In this document: positions 58,833-64,000 of the stretch, piece after piece
Layout: each line of letters begins with the position of its first letter
Position numbering within the stretch: position 1 is the first letter of the stretch
DNA from: Micropterix aruncella
Taxonomy: Eukaryota; Arthropoda; Insecta; Lepidoptera; Micropterigidae
Assembly (NCBI GenBank): GCA_944548615.1
Contig: OX155971.1
Span: 24,448,782-24,512,781 of the forward strand
DNA length: 64,000 nucleotides
Direction: 5' to 3'
The notes under the pieces: generated by a model
What the model was told of the DNA's origin: nothing
The model's input: only the letters and a program-made list of their open reading frames with translations
Database searches by the model: none
Translations under genes and position numbers: made by a program

Positions 58833-59164
58833 TAATAATACGTACATACAAATTGCATATTATGTCGTTTTTTTCATATATTTAAAAAACACCGTTTCGA
58901 TTTTTTTTAATATTAATAATAAGAAAACACCTTAAATTAGGGTAATGGTAATAATGCGTCAATTTTACCCATTATTCTCTTTTATGTACATGTCATCATG
59001 ATTATTTTTCTAGGGTTAAAATAACTCTTTGGCTTACCACAGTAAATAAAAATGTATTTTTTTATTTTTCCGGCCCACAAACCCTTTGAGAAGGGAAAGT
59101 ATTGTGAACACGCGAAAAAAATCGACATCAATAAAATAGTATCTATTTTGAGCTCCCTTAAACG
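58833..59164. other. AT-rich stretch, nothing recognised
   Basis: No features could be supported. Confidence 0.4.
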
Positions 59165-59830
59165 ATTAAGATCATTTGCAGATTGTAGTCTGTCAGTGTA
59201 TATGTCTGGATGTGTGTCGGTGTTCCTCCACGATAGCGTCCAAACGCTGTATCCGATTGAACTGAAATTTGGTATACTGGAATCATTTGATGGTGGCAAG
59301 AATAAAAAGGTTGTGGTTGAAATCGGTCCACCAAAGGGGCGCACGAGTCATATTTCAATCTCGAAATTTTGGACTTAGAGACTTGAAATTTGGCCTTGTT
59401 GTGCTAAAATCACATTCGTTGGAATATCTCATATACAAGCTACAATAATATTATTGATATTTCGCCATACATTTTAATTACGTTTTAACGCCGTGACACC
59501 CGAGTCTAGTCGAGGAACGAAACGCGTCCTCTGAGGCGTCCTGGTGGAACCCAACTGGCTTCGTCCGTCGGCTGAGAGAGGTCGCTCATCGATTTTATTG
59601 GTACACATGCTTGAAATTCGGTACCTACACATGCTTTGCCCGGACGAAATCATATTGTAAAATTTAGGGTTGAATATCTCATATACAAGCTACACTAATA
59701 ATATTTGAATTCCGCAATGTATTTTAATCAGATATTAAAGCTATTTGTTGGCGCTTGACCCAACCCTGTCCCTAGCCGAGAAACGAACCGCGCCGCACGC
59801 CCGGAAGAGGGCTCTCATCGATTTTCTTTA
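59165..59830 (-). repeat. Dispersed repeat family Y, reverse, with a partial tandem unit
   Basis: CGGTCCACCAAAGGGGCGCA, CGAGTCATATTTCAATCTCG and TGGCCTTGTTGTGCTAAAAT are the reverse of the Y blocks. Next to it, GTTGAATATCTCATATACAA and the following ~220 bp are repeated (about 59430-59600 and 59670-59825), including a CGAGRAACGAAMCGCG block, so the outer part of Y is tandemly duplicated here. Confidence 0.6.
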
Positions 59831-60529
59831 TGAAATTACTATTCAGATAAAATTAGTCCTTGGCAACTTACCGGGATAGTCTTGAGTTACAGTAATACAA
59901 CCGATTTTTTTGACCCATTGTTACGGCATATTATATGTAAATCTTTGGCCAAAGTTATTGTTTCGGTTCCCGTTAGCAGAGCATTAAAAAATAATGAAAT
60001 AAGAGCGAACGTGTACGCTGTACTATGTACATTGTACATGACAAGACCGACCGTCCGCGCGAGCTCGTCGAAAAAAAGGCTGAACAGCTGAATCACACAA
60101 ACCGCATTTCGCCGGAACCGGGGGCAAAGTTCGCGTGTATGCCGGCGTTTGACGAGGGGGTAGAGTGAGGGGGTGGTGTAGCATCCCGGCCCGACCGACC
60201 CAGACGAGTTTCACATCTCGCTCATTTAATTGAATACGTGTGCCTATTTTTATACCAACTCCCCCCCCCCCCCCCATCCCACGGGCCACCCTTATCTCCC
60301 TCCCCTCCGCTCCGATCTGTAAAACCGCGCCTTGCGACTTAGATCATCTCCCGGTGAGTTTTATTTGTGTATCCACTCTGAAGTATTATTCTTGTTGATC
60401 GTACCTATGCGGCATCCGATATCAGACGTATGCGACCATGAATGTTACAAGGTCGTACCTGATCCTTGATTCGGTGTAAATCTTGGCAGTCACCTGTCAT
60501 TTCTGAGAGTTGAAGATCAAAAATATAGC
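59831..60529. other. GC-rich patch, possible host promoter or exon
   Basis: 60040-60320 is much richer in G+C than the surroundings, has a CCCCCCCCCCCCCCC run at 60261-60275, CpG-rich segments, and a donor-like CCCGGTGAGTTTTATT at 60351. This could be the 5' end of a host gene, but no coding family is recognised in any frame. Confidence 0.2.
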
Positions 60530-60830
60530 ACTGAAGAAAAACGATCATAAGAAAGAAACTACTTGATGGAGCATGAAAAGGAGAATTGTAGAATGATCGC
60601 ATTAAAATTTGAAATATAAGACATTTAAATCTCATTTTGTAAAATAATTAAATAATTATGAATAATTATTAGAAAGTTGGAGAACTGAATAAAAAATAAT
60701 TATTCAGCGATATTGACGTTTAACCTCAAAATACGAAACCCTATCTAGAAATTGTAAACACATTTCTGTACCTACGTTATTACATGCTTTACTAAATCTA
60801 TTAGTTCGTATTATTTATTTTCATGCATAT
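60530..60830 (+). repeat. Dispersed repeat family X, diverged copy
   Basis: GAATGATCGCATTAAAATTT, GTAAAATAATTAAATAATTA, TGAATAATTATTAGAAAGTT and GGAGAACTGAA follow the order in 48117-48890. Confidence 0.55.
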
Positions 60831-62099
60831 ATCTGAAGAGAAGCTACATAATATCCGAAGATAAGCATAGATCCGAGCAATTGCAGTACTCGACTGCCAT
60901 TGCTCCCGAGCGACAATTGCCCCCAGAATACAAACAATTATATGAGGGATTCTAGACTGCGAAAAGCACGACTGAATAATCGTACAATATATAATATATC
61001 CGTCTTTCTCACACGTATCTAACAGGGGGTGGTTGCACTGTGATTTTGGTGTAAATTCAGTTCGTTGAGAGCGCGGTTTGTCGCGCCGCGCTCGTACTCG
61101 TTTTGGGACGTTACTGAGCATTGACTACAATACAACGTACCCGATTCGGGACGTTACTGTATTGAGGGGTTAAATTTAGTAACAGCTTTTTAGAACCATT
61201 TATTATATTATTTTCTTCACTTAGTTTTTATATAGGTTCATAATGCACATATTTATAAAAAAAATATTCGGCTTTAGAACAGGCTATCCTTAGTTGTGTG
61301 AAATCTAAATAGGATCACTCGCAAAAGTCTTTTGCATATCATATTTTTAGTTTTTTGATACTGGTGTTTTTTCTAAGACATTTTATTCGCATATTTTGTA
61401 CATTTTCCTTTAGATTAATGTGAATTAAATTACACAAGATTCAAAGCTTTTATTATAATGTCAGCTCTAGCACAAGCGTATTAGTGAAGCGACATACGAT
61501 ATAATTTATAAACACGATTATGGGTAAATATTGCTATGGGTTATATGGTTCAGTGTATGCATAGTGTAGTTTTAAACATTTCTTTGTGAATTTACTGAAT
61601 AAATGAAACGAAATAAAATGAACCAATCGTCTAAACTACCTGCCTAAAAAAAAGGGACGACCTTTTATATGGCGTATTTAAACAAAAAATATAAATATAG
61701 TAACTACCTTTTACTATTTATTTTTATCTACTATTATCTAGTTATGCCTTTTTCTGATTCTTCGTATCTAAAAAAATATTTTTGTTTTAAGGCCACCCAA
61801 AGGTATAACTGCCATATACAATTATTTTATTAGAAATGTATACATATGTAAAATGTAAATATAAAATGTATAATTGAAATGAAATAACTTTCCTAACTTA
61901 TTATCAGATTTTAGTCACCAATTGAACCATTTTACTTGTAAATCGTGTCGCCAAGGGCACCGTATAATAAGCGGCCGCTTGTGTGGCTACTGAACATAAG
62001 AGAAGATAAATCACTGTTTGGAGTTATAAACGCCATCTCACTTTGCAATTAATATTAACATCCTAGTTGCCGAAACCTAGTACGGTACTGAGCAATCGT
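60831..62099. other. AT-rich stretch, nothing recognised
   Basis: No defended feature. CGATTCGGGACGTTACTG and TTTTGGGACGTTACTGAG near 61101-61160 are a short duplication. Confidence 0.35.
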
Positions 62100-62310
62100 A
62101 TAACCTCAAACTCAAATTTAGGAAAAATTCAGAACCGGCGACCAACATGACAAGTTTTAGAAAATAGCCTAATAATACCCAGAATGAAAACATCATTTGG
62201 ACAAAGACATTACTCTTTCATTGCGCCGAGATTTTACAATCTTATCAATATGGAAATAAAAATGAATATGACATTTAGGGAATTCAAAAATAAATTAAAG
62301 AAATAATTAT
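62100..62310 (+). pseudogene. LINE C-terminal fragment
   Basis: The frame reads LIIPRMKTSFGQRHYSFIAP, RFYNLINMEIKMNM and FREFKNKLKK, then a stop. It matches the final R....S(Y)GQR.FSY.AP.L(Y/F)N.LP..I......FK..L pattern of LINE RT proteins. The upstream RT is missing. Confidence 0.55.
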
Positions 62311-62770
62311 CAAATCATGACACATCTAACTACTACGACTAACCATAATATATCAAATGTTATAAATAATAGTTTAATAAAACTTAGGTGCACAAATTAT
62401 TCATATTTTTAAACATGTATGTTGAGTATATTTTAACCTTGAACTAAATACCTAAAATTATTTGACTTTGTTGTTATATATTATTTTGACAATGAATTGT
62501 ACTTTTTTGACTAGGTATTTTTTTATTAAATTTAATATTACTTAACATATATTAATTATTAATGACTGTTTCTTTCTTTTCTCACATATAATTTTATTTA
62601 TGTTATTTAATCGAATTTTATATTATATTTATTGCCGATTATATAATGAAATTGCATTTTATTTATTATATTATTTTTTAATACCTTTTAATATCTTTTA
62701 TTATTATTATGGTTTTATTTATTTTTTTATTTTCAAGACCAAATTTTAGGGCAATTTAGTGTTACTAGCT
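62311..62770. other. AT-rich stretch
   Basis: Very AT-rich, probably including the 3' UTR of the LINE fragment. Nothing else is supported. Confidence 0.35.
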
Positions 62771-63738
62771 TTTTATTATTTTTATTTATTATTTATTCCG
62801 TAGCCGGCGATTGGGGAGGGGGTTTCCCTCTCAGCCAATACGCTGCTGTCGGTGCCGCTGGATCTCTACTCCATTCACGATTCGCTTCCATTCTTGACGA
62901 TTTTTTGCCACGTCTCGAGCATCCCAAGCCGACAATCGTTGATTTTTAAGGTCGTCTTTGATGTTATTTAGCCAGGTTTTCTTCGGTGCCGATCGCTGAA
63001 TTCTCCATTCTGTCGGACGGTCTCGTCAAAGGAGTTTACGTGGCAAGCGATTGTCGTTCATTCGGCAAACATGGCTGAACCATCGTAGTCGACGTTTTTG
63101 TACTTCTTCTTCGATCGTTGTTACTAGATCACATCTTTCACTAATGGTCTCGTTTCGAATTCGGTCGCGGAGTGAGATACCGAGAATCTGCCTCAAGCAT
63201 CGCATTTGGAAGACTTCGAACTTTTTGAGGTCCGATTATAGTAACGTCCACGTTTCCGATCCATAAAGAAGAATGGGAAGAACCAACGTTCGGTATAGTC
63301 GTACTTTGGTTTTGATGGTAATATTCGTTCGCTTCCTTATGCACCACTTGAGCGAGGCGAATGTTGCTGTTGCCTGACCGATCCGGCTATGGACATCGGC
63401 CGTCGATGCCACTTTCTTTTCCGTAACCAACGATCCTAAATACTTGAATTGTGTAACCTGTTCGATTTCGGTTCCATCGAGGTAAACGCTGGCCTTCGAA
63501 CCGTCCGTAGTGAGCACTTTGGTCTTATCCGCATTGATTTTCAATCCATATGATTGAGCAATTCCGGATATGTCGTATAAAATGTCCGTTGCTTCGGCAT
63601 CAGTGTCGGCGAAAACGGCGCTATCATCGGCGAACATCAAATCGGTTATGAAGTTTGATTCGTCGTATCTAACTCCGCGTCGACCGTCGAATGCTCTTTG
63701 CATAATCGCGTCGATCACCGCGTTAAAAAGTAGCTTTT
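62771..63738 (-). pseudogene. RTE-clade LINE, 5'-truncated, RT fingers to 3' tail
   Basis: From 63738 the reverse strand encodes LLFNAVIDAIMQRAF, catalytic FADDSAVFAD, LKINADKTKVLT, QFKYLGSLV, RLYRTLVLPILLYGSETWTL, LRQILGISLRDRIRNE, RLRWFSHVCRMNDNR and finally KNRQEWKRIVNG before TGA at 62831. This is the RT palm, thumb and C-terminal tail of an RTE element. There are two in-frame stops: TAA at 63236-63238 and TGA at 63026-63028. The 3' end is an ATAAAT-rich tail at 62771-62796. Truncation lies immediately before LLFN, so the endonuclease and RT N-terminus are missing. The frame at 63570-63761 is antisense shadow. Confidence 0.88.
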
Positions 63739-64000
63739 TACTAAAACTTGTACATTTGTAAACAATCAAGCAATCAAGCAAACTTGATTATAACATTAGA
63801 GTCCTGTCCACCCTAGAACGGGCTAGTCTCAGTTGGGTGACAGAAAAAATGAGCAAAAGGTTATGGATTTGCCAACCGGTTCCTGTTATTTTTTTTAAGC
63901 AAATCAATGTTTTATAGAAATTAATTATTAAATAAATAAATAAATATAATCAATGATACGGTCTATGATTTAAGTGCCACCAATTTAATGTTGTATTTTT
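63739..64000. other. AT-rich stretch to the window edge
   Basis: Contains a TAAATAAATAAATAAATAT run near 63928. Nothing else is recognised. Confidence 0.4.

Noticed and set aside
60023..60289. 88-codon Gly-rich reverse frame as a host exon
   Set aside because: It lies across a poly-C run and GC-rich low-complexity sequence; no motif.

Overview
The window looks like AT-rich, transposon-dominated DNA from an insect, most likely a moth or butterfly (Lepidoptera). The main reasons are Helitron ends of the form TCTATACTAATATTATAAAG ... CTAG, RTE and jockey/CR1-like LINE remnants of a type common in Lepidoptera, tRNA- and 5S-like SINEs, long (TA)n tracts, and the absence of any intron-containing host gene that I can read with confidence. 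The extreme nesting would suit heterochromatin or a W chromosome, but that is inference.

Layout. 1-4.2 kb: end of an RTE LINE, an unclassified repeat (family X), a foldback MITE (M1) and the C-terminus of an I/R1-like LINE. 4.7-7.35 kb: a four-layer nest of a GC-rich, non-coding mobile family that I call S. 8-13.7 kb: further X, M3 and M1 repeats, a 120-bp tandem repeat, and the C-terminal restriction-like endonuclease part of a LINE. 13.8-16.4 kb: two more S loci. 16.6-20.3 kb: a DNA transposon with a retained promoter-like region, MITE M2, a LINE tail with a 19-bp target duplication, a Helitron and an S fragment. 21.2-25.5 kb: a 468-bp (TA)n, M3, minor repeats and a dead Tc1/mariner transposase. 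26.5-30.4 kb: a Penelope-like element with a nearly complete RT plus GIY-YIG ORF, followed by a giant inverted repeat with 905 bp of (TA)n at its centre. 30.4-32.8 kb: another nested S cluster. 33-44.7 kb: M2 inside M1 inside repeat W, LINE remnants, a piggyBac remnant and an 8-bp-TSD hAT inside a second W copy. 46-64 kb: families Y, X, M3 and S, a tRNA-derived SINE, a hairpin element with ~14-bp TSD, two 5S-rRNA-like SINE copies in opposite orientation, a second Helitron, LINE fragments and a 5'-truncated RTE.

The most unusual signal is family S. At least four insertions are flanked by duplications of about 14 bp, each unique to its locus, and a fifth, internal junction has 13 bp. The element is GC-rich in an AT-rich genome, has no convincing reading frame, and three of the four dated insertions landed inside older relatives. 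One self-nested composite (S2 reversed, S1, S2, S1 reversed) has itself spread as a unit to three places. I cannot assign it to a known superfamily.

No cellular gene is called with confidence. Most open frames in the window are (TA)n translations (repeated Tyr-Ile), frames inside S repeats, or antisense shadows of retroelement remnants.
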